DNA of 64,000 nt from Plutella xylostella (Eukaryota > Arthropoda > Insecta > Lepidoptera > Plutellidae): the NCBI RefSeq assembly GCF_932276165.1, contig NC_064002.1, positions 1,240,001 to 1,304,000 on the forward strand. The letters run 5' to 3'. Below, piece by piece: positions 24,970 through 39,100 of this stretch. The notes below the pieces were generated by a model that saw nothing but the letters and a program-made list of their open reading frames with translations, was not told the origin of the DNA and did not search any database. Position 1 is the first letter of the stretch. The number at the start of each line of letters is the position of its first letter. A program made the position numbers and the translations under genes.

Positions 24970-25182
24970 CGGAGTGGGCGGCGCGGCGACCGTGTTGCTT
25001 CTCAGTAGGGTCAACTTCCGCCGCTGCTCTGTGGTCAGCGACGCCCGGCGACTCCTGTTCACAGCATAGGAGGGTAACTTCACAGGGTCGATAGACCCGG
25101 AGTCCAGGCTTAAGCCGTGGATGATTGTCGGCCGATACATTGGGTATTTATAGTCGTTGCTACCACTTGTAAGCACTGTTCG
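24970..25182 (-). CDS. Candidate internal exon of an unidentified gene
   Basis: A 213-nt open block (71 codons, phase 0 to 0) lies between an acceptor-like CAATAACCCAG and a good donor CCG|GTGAGC (GT at 24968-24969). The peptide includes NDYKYPMYRPTIIHGLSLDS and SRRASLTTEQRRKL, the second with an RRAS kinase-type site. It does not resemble any repeat in the window, and it is more GC-rich than its surroundings. I do not recognise the gene. Partner exons were not found, so they may be outside or too short to see. Confidence 0.4.
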
Positions 25183-25739
25183 CTGGGTTATTGTTTGTGA
25201 GGCGAGTAAGTGGTAGTTTTAGTTTATTACGCGGCTGTAATAGGGCTAAGTTTAGTTTGTCGTGAATGTGGATGACTGTATTAAGTTGGTTATTGTTGTT
25301 ATACATTATGAGTGTTTTAACATAACACCTACTTTTACATAAATCTACTTCACGGCATTATATTTTAAGCAGTAGTTATTTGGACTAGATCTATTTCGTA
25401 TCATCGAAATTATGAAAAGCATTCTTGATCTTAAATTCCTAATACGTATTAAATAATAGATTATACATTATCTACTAGTCGTATTAACAGTTTAGGTCTT
25501 GGAATAAAATTGAATTTTATGTCTTAATAGAATAATACTAACAATCGTAAAATATGAATATAAATTATTTATGTTCCTCCAACCATTAGTTATATCCGGT
25601 GGAATTTACTGTGAGTAAACGTAATGACATGAAAAAAAGTATATATATCTAGGTTTGTATACCTAACCTAGCCTGTATGTAGTGATATATACTTACCTTT
25701 GTAGAATCTTAGGGTAATTACCTATTAAGTACGGGTTCC

Positions 25740-26460
25740 GCTCATCTAGCCTAATCTTTATTGCCCTAAACTCATTTCGCATAACTCGTAAGGTCTAAAC
25801 TTTTTTAGTAGAATCATCACTTCGCCAAGAATTATGTGGCATAAGTCTCGTTTCGCATAAAACTTTTTTGGCACAAACTTGAAACACCTAAGTCTCGTTT
25901 GCTCAAATTGTTCATACTGGTATAATCTTGTTTCTCCTAATAATATTTTAATAAATACTATAATAAGTAAAAGTATGTTGTAAATGAACAAATTGTGGTA
26001 TTTTTCTCCTTCATCCCGAAAATCACGATATTGAATAAAAACCATTATAATTATTACAAACGCCATTAAACTCCATGGGATCGAAATCTAAAGATAGGTG
26101 CGACGACGAGCAAAGCGAGGAGGAGCGTGTTAGGTGCACATTTTCGTCAAAAGCAAAGCGGAGCGCAGCGAAGCGGAGCGGAGCGTTTCCTACATAGCGG
26201 CCACAATCCAAGGCGCCAGTTTGCGCTATGTAGGAAGACGCTCCATCAAAGTTAAAGCCAAACAAATTATATTAGTTTGTATAACCTATGCTATAGCATT
26301 ATTAGGCTATTCAAGATTTGGCCATACCATTACTAGGCTTAACAAGATTATGCGAAATAACATTTTACTAAACGAGATGTATGCCATACGATTTTCGGCG
26401 AAACGAGACTTTGACCAAACGTTACTATGCCATATGAGATTGGACAAATAAATCTTAGGC
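25740..26460. repeat. Palindromic repeat built from CTCGTTTCGC motifs
   Basis: The left half repeats AGTCTCGTTTCGCATAA-like words (25770, 25845, 25885). The right half has the complement (GCGAAACGAGACT near 26398, TTATGCGAAATAAC near 26347). The ends also mirror (AGCCTAATCTTTATT / AATAAATCTTAGGCT). The centre has AGCGAGGAGGAGCGTGTTAG and a hairpin, CCTACATAGCG / CGCTATGTAGG. Non-autonomous element of unknown class. Confidence 0.55.
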
Positions 26461-29356
26461 TAAAAAAGGTAGAACCATTAAGTACTTAAGTATTTTGATA
26501 TTTCTCGATCTATTCAGATACCTTTGTGTCAATTTATTTTTTACAAAATAGATAGCTGTTTACTACTATAGGTTACCTTATCCGTGGGAACCTACGTAAG
26601 CTTGAAGAATGAAGTCTGAATCTCGAACTTAAATTTTGATGCCAATGATTAGGTATGTTACAACTACTAATGATGAAATAAAGATTAGGTGCACTAACTG
26701 AGTAAGTACCTAATTACGAGTAGTTCTTTGATTACGTTTGATACGTGTCTGATCTTAATTTCAGTCAACCAACATAACAAATTTAATTCAGATTTCGTTC
26801 ATCAACCTGCTTTTATCATCAGTCACCCCTATTTTAGTTTTATCTCCCAATTTTTTATGTGTTAAGTAGGTACTTACCTATTAATTATTATGTTTTCTTT
26901 TATGTTAAAGTGTTAACCTGCCGACCTAGAACCTAGTATAGTAGGTAAATATTGTCGATATTGTTTGAGTTTTGAAAAATTTATAGGCATTAAGCCTAAT
27001 AGATATGCACAGCTGTGCTTAGTTAAGTACTTAGATAAATATTGGTTAATAATAATAATAATAATAAATCATTTATTTCGGATTGATCCATATTTTGTTA
27101 GTAACAATGAACTTAAAAATTATGTTAGTAATGGTATTAAATTAAATTAAATTAAAATGAAATATAATAATTAAATTGGTAAATTATTTAGCCGCCCATT
27201 TAGTTAGTTATTAGTTCTAATACTTAGTTCAGTTATTTTACGACGTACCTACTTATCTATATTTATAACAAGAAATTAATAATGAAATAGCTATAACATT
27301 GTTGTGAATGAAAAAGTTTAGCAAGCAGTATTATTCGTTTGGTTTAGGTTTAAAGCAATTTTGTAAAAATAATTTAGAATGAAGAAATCACCTTCTCCTC
27401 TCCATATCTATAGCCAATTACCTAACGCACTGATTCAAGTAAGTAAATTTATTTTATACCAAATGTTTCAATTATGTCATTTAAGAACGAACATTTCACA
27501 CACAAATCAAAAATTTTAACTCAACACTTTGAACACAAAACAACCGTTACGTTTTCCGAACGCATCAAGCCAGTATTTTTTTTTCCCGCGTATTTATCTG
27601 TCAATCAATTGTCGCGTTGTCGCGGGAAAGCGCGGAAACATACGCTATTGTTTCGGCGCCGCGCACTCGAGTATTTCGGCTTGGTTTTGGGAGACAGGTC
27701 CCGAATCTACTGAGCTCTTGACTGGTCGCCAGCGCATTGCACAATTATCTATCTGACATTTAAAATAGGATCAGACTATGCGTAGGACAGCGCCGGAGTC
27801 GGGAGACGGACGGGGAAATATGAGTGAAAGTTTTTTTTGTGGCCTGCTTTATTACGGCAAGTAATAAAACTGAACAACGTATAAAATAAAGTTTTACATT
27901 TACTTCGAAATTTACTGTAGGTACGGAAGTATTTACGATGTCTCTTGTTGATAGCAAATACCAACTACTTATTTAAACACTTAAGTACTTCCTTAAGTAA
28001 ATATAAATATACTTAGTACTTCCTAATTAAATTAGGTACTTATTTTTAATTTTAAATCCGGAAATCTCTATTTCTTACGCTTATCTAAGATTGACCAGGC
28101 ATGTTGGTAAAATATGTCCTTATATTACACCATCACATGTGTGTGTAAAAAGTTACACATATACTCGTACATAGTCAACATTTTTATAATATTGAGTAGG
28201 TTTACTACGTTTTTAGTAGGAAAAAATATTTACTTACCGAATTTACCGACACTGAAAGCTTCACGACGTAATAAGACTGTAAGCTCCCGGACTAAAGAAG
28301 TTTGTTGACACCGATTTGTACACGGTATTAATATTCGGTCCTCTAATTCGGGAGTCATTTACTTTTATTAATGGTCGCCGGCGACACTCTTTATGTCGAC
28401 TCAGGTGTCTTCATTTACTACAAAAAAGGCACCTAAAAATTTACTCACTTAAGTATATTAAACTCACTATAAGTGTACGTAAAACAGAACAATAAGGAAA
28501 ATCATAATACATAATACATTAATATTCAATTTCTCAATCATTTAACTAGCTATGCTGAGAATAATTTTATCCTTGGCTATCTCAACATAGTACTGGGTAC
28601 TTAATCACCCTCCTGATAATTTACCCTAACCAACCCATCAACGTTACGAAGCGAGCATTGAATTAAGTGCATTCATTTCGTCAAGAAGAAAAATTCTTTC
28701 ACGACCTGTGTCTTAAGTTACTTACGTCTTTATACATTGCACATCGTTTTCCTCCTGCTAATCCTAAATCCGGCCAAGTACGTATATGGAAGGAAAATAG
28801 GTAAGTATACTTAAATTAACACTAAAGTCTTATCATTACAACTCACCCTTTCAATGGACGGCCTGCGTCGTTTAAAAAACTGAGACACACCACAAAGATA
28901 CATTTTACGGCACACAATTATTCCAAATAAACACACAATGTTCCAAAGTTCCACACCTAATGGATCATGCACATTGAATAATCGATAATACTAGTCAAAG
29001 TATTGAGCAATGAGTTAATGATTATGCTTAAACATAAACAAGATTATAATAGTAAACAAATGATAAATACTTGCTATCTTTGTAAACTTGAAAGGTGAAA
29101 ATAACGTAGACATGTTCGGATGATGCGGGTAACCGAACAAACTGAAGACACTTGGGGGCATTTTAATATTGACTCCCACTGTTTTATTGGTTTCTTAATA
29201 AGAGTACATAGCCGGGTTATACAGGATGTAGTTAATACCTAATTAATTTTCCAAGCACGGATGTTTGTTACGGAATTAGCACTCTTGGGAAAGGCCGATG
29301 TCACTATCCATATCCAATAGTAGGTGTCTAGTGTTTTGTATTTTTCCTTAGGTAGG
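26461..29356. other. No gene recognised; one GC-rich patch
   Basis: AT-rich, with an (AAT)n run near 27045-27065. The only unusual part is 27540-27830, listed separately. Confidence 0.4.
27540..27830. promoter_or_regulatory. CpG/GC-rich patch, possible promoter or 5' exon
   Basis: GTCGCGTTGTCGCGGGAAAG, GCGCCGCGCACTCGAG and GGCGGAGTCGGGAGACGG-like words cluster here, against AT-rich surroundings. Overlapping small ORFs exist on both strands without recognisable motifs. A transcription start region is a guess. Confidence 0.2.
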
Positions 29357-29953
29357 TATTATAATTTATTATGTAAGTACCTAATCGATGAATCAACGGT
29401 GACTTATCTTTTCCCTAAGAGTAAAATACTTCTGAATCTTCTGATTGTCAGGTGAGAACGCAGCATGCCAATGTGTTTTGGTCCTTACAATTAGTCCAGT
29501 ACACTTCGGAAGTCCCTACGAATCTCAAGTCTTAGAAACATCACTCTGTAGTGTCTGTACATTCAGATACGTCTAGTTGAAACTGCTTTGGGCCTGTGCT
29601 ATCCGAGCCCTCATTAATTGTTTACACGCTCTGACGAACGGAACATTTGTTCTGCTAAATGTATGTGATTCAGTGATGTACTACGTGGGTTTTGACTTTA
29701 GCTAAGCTTCAGGCTTAATAGAACATAACCCCATGGAAGTCAATCTTTTTTTTACTTCCATGCATATTCCTATAAATTCAAATTCAAATGGTTTAATCGA
29801 CGTAAAATTTTACAATTATTTGTCGATAGTCATCTACCACCATTTCACAAAGGCCCCGTCATTGAGAAGGAAAGAAATGGCGAAAGAAACTCCTCGAGCA
29901 TCTTTTCAACTTTTTCCTTATAATCTATTACAATTTTTACTTATATCTAGTAC

Positions 29954-32089
29954 CTATGCAATTTTACTTAAGTACCTATATCCATTTAATTTTTTCAATA
30001 GCCTTAGCTGAGGTGGACAAGACCACGCGTTTTTGTCGTTTAAATAATCATTTATACTATAGTAAGCTTTACTACATAATGTAACTTTAACATAATTCTT
30101 AAATTTTTGCTCAGTAAGGTTTATTGCTTCATTTGATAATTTATTATAAAAACGTATACAGTTCCCCATGAATGATGTGTTTGTTTTCGAAAGTCTGAGT
30201 GTGGGGAAAAGCAACTTATTTTTGTTTCTAGTCTCAATACCGTGAGTGGCTCCTACTTTACTAAATGAATTTAAGTTTTTACGAACATACATAATATTTT
30301 CATAGATATATTGGCATGGAACAGTTAGTATACCTATTTCCTTAAACGTATCTCTTAATGAAATTCTAGATCCTAATACATATATGGCTCGAATTGCTCG
30401 TTTTTGCAGAACAAAGATTTGATTAATGTCAGCCGCTCGTCCCCACAATAGAATTCCGTAAGACATAACACTATGAAAATAACTAAAATACACAAGCCTG
30501 GCTGTATCTACATCTGTTAACTGTCTAATGGTTCTAACCGCATAAGCTGCAGAACTCAATCTACCGGCTATCCTCTCAATATGGGGTCCCCATTGCAACT
30601 TTGAGTCAATTGTAATACCCAGGAATACCGTTTCATTTACTAACTCTAGCTTATCGTTATTCAATGTCAAATATGTCTCTACTTGTCTTACATTAGGCAA
30701 AGTGAATTTAATACATTTCGTTTTCTTGGAGTTAAGAGCTAAATTATTTACAGTGAACCAATTAGCAACTATGGAAAGAGTACTGTTTGCATTGTCAAAA
30801 TTGACTTCTTGTCGCTTCAACTTAAATATAAGTGAAGTATCATCAGCAAACAGTACTATCTCACATAATTTATCTACCAAAAACGGTAAATCGTTAACAT
30901 ATACAAGAAACAAGAATGGTCCTAAAATCGAGCCTTGGGGAACACCCATACTGACAGGACAGCCAGCCGAACGCACTCCATTTATGTCAACTAGTTGAGT
31001 TCTGTTGCTCAAGTATGATTCCAATAATGTAAGAGCTTTGCCAGTTAGCCCATAATATTTAAGTTTCATAAGTAGAGTGGCATGATCCACACAATCAAAT
31101 GCTTTCGATAGATCGCAAAATACACCCACAGCATCAAGACGTTCCTCCCAAGCACTAAATATGTGTTTGACCAACGCGACACCAGCGTCAGTTGTAGATC
31201 GACCTTTGGTGAAACCGAACTGTTGGTTATGAAGAAGGCCGTGAATACTAAAGTGCGAAAGCATTTGATGCAGCATAATTTTTTCAAATATTTTACTCAG
31301 TACTGGCAAAACTGATACAGGCCTAAAATTATTGGGATCATTTTTCTCACCAGATTTAAAAAGCGGTATTAGTTTACTAAGTTTCATCAAATCGGGGAAT
31401 ACACCGACCTCAATGCATCTGTTAAAAAGATTAGCCAAGTGGGGTGCTAGGATATCAATAACATGACTAATAACTTTAACGGACATGCCCCATAAATCTT
31501 CTGTCATTTTTAAATTTAATTCTTTATAAGTGGTAATTATGGTCTGTGTATTTATACCATGAAATTGAAAGTCGAGATCGCAAGGCGGTGCATTCCCTCT
31601 TAGCAAACGTTCAGCTTCAGCGCAAGATGAATCAAGATTCTCAGTTGTAGCTATCGGTATACTACGGAAAAAATCTTCAAAGACGGAAGCCACTTCTTCA
31701 CTAGATGAAACAATTTTATCATTAATTTTAAGTTCAAAATTTAAATCACGTGGTTTATTCTTCCCGGTTTCAGTATTAATGATATTCCATACGGTTTTAA
31801 TCTTGTTATTAGAGTTTTTAATCTTTCTATTTATATAATCTGATTTAGCTTGGTGGCAAACGGCTTTGAATATCTTTGTATATTTCTTTACATAATCTCT
31901 AAAGTTATCGTCATGAGTAAATGTACGCTGTTCATAGAGATCATATAATTTAATCATATAATTTACGTCTGCTCTTATAAATTCCCGATGTTGCCCAGTC
32001 ATTAAGACTTAGTTTACAATTAACATCTACTTCTTTCTTAGTGAACACTTTTTCAAATTCTTGAGACAAACCTTGAAATATTTCCTTAA
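29954..32089 (-). pseudogene. LINE reverse transcriptase (long open frame, split element)
   Basis: 682 residues are open from 32002 to 29954. RT motifs in order: QQFGFTKGRSTTDAG (fingers), FCDLSKAFDCVDH (palm A, catalytic Asp), GVPQGSILGPFLFLVYVNDL (palm B), VLFADDTSLIF (palm C, catalytic ADD), then thumb. Frame is lost near 31950 where a 13-bp tandem duplication (two copies of AAATTATATGATT/C) separates it from the upstream domain, which continues to the TTAA insertion at 32086. The frame is otherwise clean, so the copy is young. Confidence 0.85.
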
Positions 32090-35000
32090 GGCTGTCACTA
32101 AAGCTGGAAGAAAATCAGAATCTGTCAAATCTAGTGAGGGGGGGTTGAGGTATGCGGGGCGTTCTACGGACAATGACATGAAATTTTAACATAGTACTCG
32201 AAAACATAAAAGTGAAGACATGCCACTTTGTTAAAAATATACTAAGTAAGTAATATTGTTTTGTGATACGAAAATATTTATTTTTATTTGAAAGTATTTT
32301 TAATATTTAATAATTAATTATATATAAAGTCGTACCCGTGCCGATATTTATACAGGTTGTTGCAAAAAGGGTTTAATACTATGCCGAAACCTACGTGTGC
32401 AGCATGTTATTGATGTTATTTCTAAGCCAGGAAATGAAATCAGAATTTAAAAAAATCGCGAAAATATTATCAGAGTATAATAGTTCAGAGTGTTGTATTA
32501 AACTCTGCCCCTGTGTAATAAAAAAAGTATAGTTAGCCGAAAGGGCGTTACTCAGGCGTCACTCTGAAAAACTTTTATCCTACGTAATTTTTTATATTCA
32601 TGAAAAAAACGCTTCTTCATATAATTTTTTTTTGGTCACGTGACCTTTTAGTTAGACGACCTGTTTTTTTTTGGTGTTTCAAAAGCAGAACAGTAGTTTG
32701 CAGAACTCTGCATATACAGGGTGTCACAAAAGGTTACGTAGCTGGCAAAGGGATATGGGGAGGTCACCAGAAAAATAATAACATGTAAGTACCCCCGCAA
32801 GGGGGTACATTAGTACAAGGCGAGAGTGTGTATTTTTTTTTTAAGTACTTATGTGTGTTTGGGATATGATAGAAATAATATTTTTGTTTCTTAAAAACCA
32901 AAAAATTTACACCTTGCTGCGCTCTTTTGCTCACTGTAAGTACACCTACAAATATTGCTGTATAAAAAAAAACGGTTTTGTTATAACGATTATAAAAAAA
33001 AAGTTATTTTCATGTCAAGGAGTCATTTACCTAATTACGATTTCACTCAACAGCAGGTGAACTGAAAAAATAAGTTCTAGTTCTATCATCACTTTAGATC
33101 GCAAACATTGTAACTCCACTTTTCTCGGCGAAAAGTACTCTTTGGTGTCAATAGAAACGTTTTTTGAATTCACATGTTTTCCTCTTTATTCGAAAAAAAA
33201 AACTGTATTCCGCATTTTACCATTTGTTTTCCTCTAAACCCCAAACCGTGATTTTTAAACAAGAAAACTTAGTAATTATACCCTTTATTCTCATATACAA
33301 CGTGCGATGTAGGCGAACGTGAACGAAAACTATGCAATAAGCCTTTGTTTTTATTACTACTTTAGTAAATTACAATAACATACTCAACAATGTTAATTTT
33401 TCTTTTGCAATGTTATGTTGTTAAATAAAGATCTAATATTTTATTAACATGAAGTAACTTTCAACTTTTTTTTGCATCTATGCGTCGAATCACAGCATGA
33501 CGTCTGCTGCAGCTTTCTGCTGTCCTGTCCTCCAACCAATCCCACCAGTACTGCAGGTTGCGTCGAATACGAGCCATTCTCTTCGACTTGACAAGACAGG
33601 TGCTCCCGGAAGGAGCATAGATCGCACGGAACCCGTACCGTATAGAGGCAACGGACTCCTTTGCAACAGCCCCCCAGATTCGGAAGTAGCCCATGCACTG
33701 CATGGCGAGCACAGCTGCAGCAATTTTTTCGTAATGAATCATTGGGATGTCATCCCCGAAGGAGGCTCTCAGCCTACCTCACGACCTGTGTGACATTAGA
33801 AAAATGCACTGTGCTAACGCCGTTTGCGAGCTTGATTTGCAGGACCGCGTTGTATGCCAAGTTCCACAGCAGAGGGGTCCAAGACCTACCGCTGTGGAAC
33901 TCCGCAACTGAACTTCTTCAGTGAAAACAAACCCTCTCTTTTCGCATCCTTAATGTACTTGTTAGACACGTATGACCTCTGTCAATTTTCTGCAGATGAC
34001 GAGATAGAGAAGACAAGTGATGGTATACAAGAGCCGCCCTAAAGATTCGCCCTCTAGGGGATAGAGTTGAACGCGGTTACTATTTTTAAGCAAACAGCCA
34101 GCGCAACAACTCGCCCGTGGTTCTTATCCTGCTCCGACAGAGAACGAACGCAAAGTATTGTACCCACTATTCGAATCCGCATTTCGGATGCCAAACTGAC
34201 TGTCCGAAAGGTCGAAACCGTACCACCACAGAGGTATGACTCGTTCGAAGAGCTTATCAGGCTCTTACAGCAATCAGATGTGTCGGTACACTGAAAGATA
34301 ATCTACAGGCCTGCTTTATTTATTTAGGAGCACTAATGGCCTCCTTTCAGTCATTGAGTCACTGGCACTCAGGCTGCGGTTGAACAGGAAGATAGACTGT
34401 CTAAACAATCTAAACAAATCATTTTTAGGCTAGTTAAAAAAAACTTTAGGTGGGTAGTATGCCAACTAGAACTACAAATAAAACAGTATTTTTGTCTCCT
34501 CTAAAATTTGGTCACGAGGAGTTACGATGATTACGATCTAAGGTGACGCTGACGATATTTTATACAAGGTATTGAAAAAAGGGTATAAAGCTTAGCCAAA
34601 AGTGGATTTAGGTGCCATTCTGATCCACTTTTCTTCTACAATTTTGAAAATTCACGTAACAAAACCTTTTACATAGGAACTTATTCGATCACGTGACTTT
34701 TTACTATAGAGACCGAATTTATTTTTCGAGAATTTCCAAAACTTGGAGAACAAAAGTTGTTCAGAATAACCCCTGAGTCAAACCCTTTCGGCACAGTATA
34801 CCCTTTTTGCAACATCCTGTATAGGTAATATCAGGTTTATAAAAGACCTGGGCCTGTAGAGTGAGACTCGGCATGGGGAGTCATAATTTATAGATCTTTT
34901 AGGTTGCAGTGGCGAATGGGCACTGGTAGCCCTGCCCTTTTCTATAACTATACGAGTAACTATAGGTAATTTTATGGCAATTTAAAAATGGTATAACATT

Positions 35001-36160
35001 TATCTATTTGAAAAAATCATTAAAAATATACATTACCTATCACCCTAATGTAAAAAAAAAATTCAGCCCTTACTTTAAACTTATAACACCCCTCTATTTC
35101 CTTCAGGGGTTAAAAAACCTGTGTATTTAATATTTTCTTATGAGTTTTTTTTTTAAAACTAGGCTCTTACATAGTTGTACATAATATTATGCGGTATTTT
35201 ATTCCACTTGTAACGCATAAAATTCATAGCTACAGTAAACATTTCATTTTTTTCATGGCGAGATACAGTCGCACATAACCGCTTTTTTGCAAAGCTTGTT
35301 AAATAGATTTAAAAAATTATGTAAATTTTAGATCTTCAATTTTTAAAAATACTTACTTATTTTTAACAACCTGTAGTGTACAGACTACCACATCTTAAAA
35401 TATATATATTTTTAATTAACTACGGTTTTTGGTTTCAAATAAAACAAATTATGAACTTACTTTTCAACACCCTGTATATTGTGTAGCTTACCTACCATAC
35501 ACAACCGTTAAAATAAAATAAATTACCCCTCAGAATATAAACAGGCTCGCGCTTTGGCATACTGCATTGACCGTATAGTTCTTATTCGGAGAATCTAATA
35601 AGTGTCATTATGTGCAATGTTTACCTTTATCTATGCATCTGTAACTCTATAGTAAAAAATGTAAACAAATCGAAAAGGCGAAATGTTTTCTAAGAATTTT
35701 CGGCTTTTCTGCATCTAAAATGATTAGAAAATTAACTTTCCATAGCAAATGCATATGTATTATAATACTTGTAGTCATAATTTGTTGATTTAATCAGTTT
35801 TTGTGAAATATTTGATAAAAAATAAAATGGCGTGGGTATCGCTCCTAACAGGCCGCCACCAGGGCGACGACTGAAGAAATCTGAAATCTGTCACGGTGTC
35901 ATCATTTTTAAACCGGAATTTATTAGTTTTTTGCAAAAAAAGTTGACTTCTGGTCCATTAAATCCAACTCTTTAAGGTAACTTTGTTAAGAATTTAATTA
36001 CCTACACTTACATATAAGATTCCATGAAAATGGGCCCTCTGATTTCGAGGGTTTTTTCATAATAAGTCAAAAAATGGCAAAAGACATGGTGTGTTTGCAA
36101 TTTTTTTTAACATACTTATTATAATCCTGCACCAATTTATAAGCAACTAACATGTTCCCC
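32090..36160 (-). mobile_element. TTAA element, copy 2 (inverted)
   Basis: Starts after TTAA at 32086-32089 with GGCTGTCACTAAAGCT and ends with CCCC before TTAA at 36161-36164. It lacks 109 bp just inside its GGGG end (the part equal to 36169-36277 of copy 3). It contains the same ORF-like core on the opposite strand (33461-34294). It looks about 99% identical to copy 3. Confidence 0.85.
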
Positions 36161-36164
36161 TTAA

Positions 36165-39100
36165 GGGGATCCCTAAAGCTAAAATGCTAAAGTCGGCTTG
36201 ATATACTTGATTAGATTGGAAAAACGGTGGCTTCTATCACATTGATAAAAATATATTTTGTAGCAGAGGGTATACTGAACATGTTAGTTGCTTATAAATT
36301 GGTGCAGGATTATAATAAGTATGTTAAAAAAAATTGCAAACACACCATGTCTTTTGCCATTTTTTGACTTATTATGAAAAAACCCTCGAAATCAGAGGGC
36401 CCATTTTCATGGAATCTTATATGTATGTGTAGGTAATTAAATTCTTAACAAAGTTACCTTAAAGAGTTGGATTTAATGGACCAGAAGTCAACTTTTTTTG
36501 CAAAAAACTAATAAATTCCGGTTTAAAAATGATGACACCGTGACAGATTTCAGATTTCTTCAGTCGTCGCCCTGGTGGCGGCCTGTTAGGAGCGATACCC
36601 ACGCCATTTTATTTTTTATCAAATATTTCACAAAAACTGATTAAATCAACAAATTATGACTACAAGTATTATAATACATATGCATTTGCTATGGAAAGTT
36701 AATTTTCTAATCATTTTAGATGCAGAAAAGCCGAAAATTCTTAGAAAACATTTCGCCTTTTCGATTTGTTTACATTTTTTACTATAGAGTTACAGATGCA
36801 TAGATAAAGGTAAACATTGCACATAATGACACTTATTAGATTCTCCGAATAAGAACTATACGGTCAATGCAGTATGCCAAAGCGCGAGCCTGTTTATATT
36901 CTGAGGGGTAATTTATTTTATTTTAACGGTTGTGTATGGTAGGTAAGCTACACAATATACAGGGTGTTGAAAAGTAAGTTCATAATTTGTTTTATTTGAA
37001 ACCAAAAACCGTAGTTAATTAAAAATATATATATTTTAAGATGTGGTAGTCTGTACACTACAGGTTGTTAAAAATAAGTAAGTATTTTTAAAAATTGAAG
37101 ATCTAAAATTTACATAATTTTTTAAATCTATTTAACAAGCTTTGCAAAAAAGCGGTTATGTGCGACTGTATCTCGCCATGAAAAAAATGAAATGTTTACT
37201 GTAGCTATGAATTTTATGCGTTACAAGTGGAATAAAATACCGCATAATATTATGTACAACTATGTAAGAGCCTAGTTTTAAAAAAAAAACTCATAAGAAA
37301 ATATTAAATACACAGGTTTTTTAACCCCTGAAGGAAATAGAGGGGTGTTATAAGTTTAAAGTAAGGGCTGAATTTTTTTTTTACATTAGGGTGATAGGTA
37401 ATGTATATTTTTAATGATTTTTTCAAATAGATAAATGTTATACCATTTTTAAATTGCCATAAAATTACCTATAGTTACTCGTATAGTTATAGAAAAGGGC
37501 AGGGCTACCAGTGCCCATTCGCCACTGCAACCTAAAAGATCTATAAATTATGACTCCCCATGCCGAGTCTCACTCTACAGGCCCAGGTCTTTTATAAACC
37601 TGATATTACCTATACAGGATGTTGCAAAAAGGGTATACTGTGCCGAAAGGGTTTGACTCAGGGGTTATTCTGAACAACTTTTGTTCTCCAAGTTTTGGAA
37701 ATTCTCGAAAAATAAATTCGGTCTCTATAGTAAAAAGTCACGTGATCGAATAAGTTCCTATGTAAAAGGTTTTGTTACGTGAATTTTCAAAATTGTAGAA
37801 GAAAAGTGGATCAGAATGGCACCTAAATCCACTTTTGGCTAAGCTTTATACCCTTTTTTCAATACCTTGTATAAAATATCGTCAGCGTCACCTTAGATCG
37901 TAATCATCGTAACTCCTCGTGACCAAATTTTAGAGGAGACAAAAATACTGTTTTATTTGTAGTTCTAGTTGGCATACTACCCACCTAAAGTTTTTTTTAA
38001 CTAGCCTAAAAATGATTTGTTTAGATTGTTTAGACAGTCTATCTTCCTGTTCAACCGCAGCCTGAGTGCCAGTGACTCAATGACTGAAAGGAGGCCATTA
38101 GTGCTCCTAAATAAATAAAGCAGGCCTGTAGATTATCTTTCAGTGTACCGACACATCTGATTGCTGTAAGAGCCTGATAAGCTCTTCGAACGAGTCGTAC
38201 CTCTGTGGTGGTACGGTTTCGACCTTTCGGACAGTCAGTTTGGCATCCGAAATGCGGATTCGAATAGTGGGTACAATACTTTGCGTTCGTTCACTGTCGG
38301 AGCAGGATAAGAACCACGGGCGAGTTGTTGCGCTGGTTGTTTGCTTAAAAATAGTAACCGCGTTCAACTCTATCCCCTAGAGGGCGAACCTTTAGGGCGG
38401 CTCTTGTATACCATCACTTGTCTTCTTATCTGCAGAAAATTGACAGAGGTCATACGTGTCTAACAAGTACATTAAGGATGCGAAAAGAGAGGGTTTGTTT
38501 TCACTGAAGAAGTTCAGTTGCGGAGTTCCACAGCGGTAGGTCTTGGACCCCTCTGCTGTGGAACTTGGCATACAACGCGGTCCTGCAAATCAAGCTCGCA
38601 AACGGCGTTAGCACAGTGCATTTTTCTAATGTCACACAGGTCGTGAGGTAGGCTGAGAGCCTCCTTCGGGGATGACATCCCAATGATTCATTACGAAAAA
38701 ATTGCTGCAGCTGTGCTCGCCATGCAGTGCATGGGCTACTTCCGAATCTGGGGGGCTGTTGCAAAGGAGTCCGTTGCCTCTATACGGTACGGGTTCCGTG
38801 CGATCTATGATCCTTCCGGGAGCACCTGTCTTGTCAAGTCGAAGAGAATGGCTCGTATTCGACGCAACCTGCAGTACTGGTGGGATTGGTTGGAGGACAG
38901 GACAGCAGGAAGCTGCAGCAGCCGTCATGCTGTGATTCGACGCATAGATGCAAAAAAAAGTTGAAAGTAACTTCATGTTAATAAAATATTAGATCTTAAT
39001 TTAACAACATAACATTGCAAAAAAAAATTAACATTGTTGAGTATGTTATTGTAATTTACTAAAGTAGTAATAAAAACAAAGGCTTATTGCATAGTTTTCG

